Assembly (NCBI RefSeq): GCF_003576645.1
Contig: NC_044922.1
Location: 23,276,028 to 23,340,027, forward strand
Length of the DNA: 64,000 bases
Direction of reading: 5' to 3'
DNA from: Ipomoea triloba
Lineage: Eukaryota > Streptophyta > Magnoliopsida > Solanales > Convolvulaceae
Shown here one piece after another: positions 62,301-64,000 of the stretch. The notes beneath the pieces were generated by a model. It was given only the letters and a program-made list of their open reading frames with translations, was not told where the DNA came from and ran no database searches. Made by a program: the position numbers and the translations under genes. Within the stretch, counting starts at the first letter, position 1, and the number at the start of each line of letters is the position of its first letter.

Positions 62301-64000
62301 ACCGACAGGCAAAACAAGCACCCAAACCATCCACAAGATAGTCTTGTTTGGTTGTGCCAAGTGCAATGAATCATATTTCCAACTTTGTCAAGGACAAAAG
62401 CAGGTATCACACTCATTTAGACATAAGATATTATCTATAAACTAATAGTGCTGTTGCGGTAACCCCATAAGAGATATGCTTCACCTTTGCCCTATGCTTA
62501 TATTCATGTCTAAACTAATTTATTACAAGACGGCATCTAATAATCTCATTCACAACTTAAATCTAGGTATACAAACTTGTAACCACAAGGTCATGAGTTC
62601 GAATCTCAGCCCTCTTGGTTTGAGCGGTCCTAGGTTGGTTTTGCCAACTAGAGTAACAAGGCAGGATTTACCTAGTTCACACCTCAGTTAGTGTTTGTGA
62701 GTTTCTCTCGTTACCCAAAAAAATTAAATCTAGCCATATCCATTATAAAAAAAAATAAAATTTAAAGGCTTGAAAAATCACAAACTATATGGTCATGTCA
62801 CAATTATGTGTCACATTAATTACAATCTATCTTTGAATACCAAAGTTTGATATCACAAGGCACACAAAGACAATGGCAAAGAAAGAGTATAAAATGACTA
62901 TTGATTTAGAGGGTTCTCTGTTGATTTTTAATGGCCAATAATATTCTTTGGCATGTAATGGAAGGCAGAAATCTTCCCACTGCGTGTCAACAGTAATTTT
63001 CTGCAAAGAAAACTGTCATCTTGAAGGTTTTATACTGTGGCTACTGGCTAGTTGGTAACTCTATGCCTGTGTTGAGTATTGACCTAGTCGTAGACTTTGC
63101 AGTGACCAGTAAAAACATCTTTCATGGTTTACAATGATACACGTGTCAGAACCCTGAGGCACTAAGATTCCACGTGTACGGCAGAAGTAAGCGTTGTGCC
63201 AAATTGCTACCATGCACCGAAAGAAGAGCAAAACTGCTTACCTCACTGTGACCCTCCGTGTCGTCCGTTTCTCTTCCTTTACGCTTCCGATCGTCCGTCG
63301 CTGTTGGCGCCGGCTTCTGTGGCGGCTCCGCAGTGGCGCTGGCTCCTGAGCCGCCGGGGGATGACGTCATCGTTTGTTCACACGTCATCATTTCCCTATT
63401 GCCGGTGGACGTGCCGGTGGCTACAGTGCCGCTTACGGTGCCGCACCCTACATTCCCGCCAGAAATCGGCGCCGCACTTTCTGCGACGCGTGAAAGTATA
63501 GATTCAGCTTTCACCATCGGAGTCTCGTTAGAGTCCACGACCGTCGATTCTCTCGCAGCCTGGCTCGAGCTCGAGGGTCCAGGTTCGATCCTAGCCCTAG
63601 GCAGCCGCGAAAAATGGCCGAAATTCTGTACACGTGGCGCGCCTTCGAGGTCGGTGCGTTTTGCCGGAGGTATAATAGGCGGCCTTGGAGTTGGCGGCTG
63701 ATGCATCGGAAGCTGACGGATCTCAGATACGGGCGGACGGATTTCGCGCGGTGGCGCGGCGGTGGTTGGGGCGGCGTAGACGGGAGAAGACGAAGCTGGT
63801 GGATACAGCAAATCGGCGTAGAGATCACGGTCAAACGAGGGCTCTTCGAGAGGGTAGTGAAGCCAAGACGCCATCTCATCCTCCTGCATGAACACATGCT
63901 GATTCGCCGCCGTTTCTTCCCCCGCCGGTCGAATCTCCTTGGTGACAGGCTGCTCAGCCGGAATCGCCGCATCCCCGGAAAAGTGAGATTTATGTAAAGA
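59337..64000 (-). CDS. PIF1: Phytochrome-interacting bHLH factor PIF1, N-terminus cut by window edge
   Basis: Exons on the minus strand, all in frame: 64000-63242 (partial), 61548-61453, 61362-61297, 61194-61129, 60474-60085, 59411-59337, encoding 483 visible residues. The order matches PIF1 (PIL5): FMQEDEMASWLHYPLEEPSF, NFGHFSRLP, RESTVVDSNETP, DDRKRKGRETDDTEGHSE, then the bHLH (KRSRAAEVHNLSERRRRDRI, MRALQELIPRCNKSDKASML), then MMSMGCGMVPMMYPGIQQYM, DPYQQLFGLH and the C-terminal SSSKDVGNPGNH. PIF1 binds G-box DNA, represses seed germination and chlorophyll genes in the dark, and is degraded after binding active phytochrome. The N-terminal phytochrome-binding motif should lie just past the right edge. 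Basic region Glu and Arg residues are intact. Two introns carry SINEs. Exon 1 is much more GC-rich than its surroundings. Confidence 0.93.
59831..60058 (+). mobile_element. tRNA-derived SINE in the last PIF1 intron
   Basis: Same family as 11264-11541: B-box-like AGTTCAAACTCCC near 59885, 'gatcaactatgg' near 59934, 'cagtgcacaccatcag' near 60001, and an A-rich end near 60050. It lies antisense to PIF1. The left boundary is approximate and a target duplication was not found. Confidence 0.75.
62567..62723 (+). mobile_element. 5'-truncated SINE in PIF1 intron 1
   Basis: Retains 'gtaaccacaaggtcatgagt', a good B box GAGTTCGAATCTC near 62595, and the family tail 'gtgagtttctctcgttaccc'. The A-box region is missing. 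Flanked by a 10-bp duplication TTAAATCTAG, at 62557-62566 and 62724-62733, so the truncation happened at insertion. Confidence 0.75.

Noticed and set aside
63258..63701. 147-codon plus-strand frame opposite PIF1 exon 1
   Set aside because: It is the antisense shadow of a GC-rich coding exon; the minus-strand frame has clear PIF1 similarity.
59337..64000. PIF4 or PIF5 instead of PIF1
   Set aside because: The QEDEMASWLHYPL, MMSMGCGMVPMMYPG and SSSKDVGNPGNH stretches follow PIF1, not the PIF4/5 pattern.

Overview
The window is nuclear DNA from a flowering plant, most likely a eudicot. It has GT-AG introns, AT-rich intergenic DNA full of small transposons, Ty1-copia, LINE and tRNA-derived SINE remnants, and plant-only gene families (VAMP72-type R-SNARE, PB1-Raf kinase, phytochrome-interacting bHLH). 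The SINE type and gene sequences look asterid-like, but I cannot fix the genus. No bacterial-type features (operons, CRISPR arrays, ribosome binding sites) were seen.

Seven protein-coding genes could be assembled exon by exon with continuous reading frame. In order they are: a DeSI/PPPDE thiol isopeptidase (+, 6573-7826); an EamA/SLC35F-like membrane transporter (-, 8870-12106), tail to tail with the first; a B4-type PB1-Raf protein kinase of 1280 residues (+, 19009-24972); a long Alba-domain RGG-rich RNA-binding protein (+, 28884-31581); pantothenate synthetase PANC (+, 37511-39447); a VAMP721/722-type R-SNARE (-, 39921-43122), tail to tail with PANC; and a small predicted plastid protein resembling plastoglobule protein PG18 (+, 50400-52535). 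An eighth gene, the light-signalling bHLH factor PIF1 (-, 59337 to beyond the right edge), is complete except for its N-terminal part. These are unrelated housekeeping and signalling genes, not a cluster.

Between them lie transposon relics: a LINE tail (about 75-675), a GRF zinc-finger fragment (1422-1547), a pair of nested Mutator-like MITEs with 9-bp target duplications (2708-3512), a truncated copia element whose four in-frame stops all look like C-to-T or G-to-A changes (12763-15550), several further Mutator-like elements including a 1.2-kb one with about 165-bp inverted termini and GC-rich, possibly captured cargo (26490-27718), two copia gag relics (53050-55060 and 57160-58060), and three SINE copies in introns of the transporter and PIF1.

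The assembly has two long N gaps (16553-16950, 48524-49490) and two single Ns. A 1.8-kb block appears twice in tandem (44966-46761 and 46763-48523), joined by one N and followed by the second long gap. This is very probably an assembly artefact. I did not find a convincing new biological system; the most notable items are the transposon structures and the false duplication.
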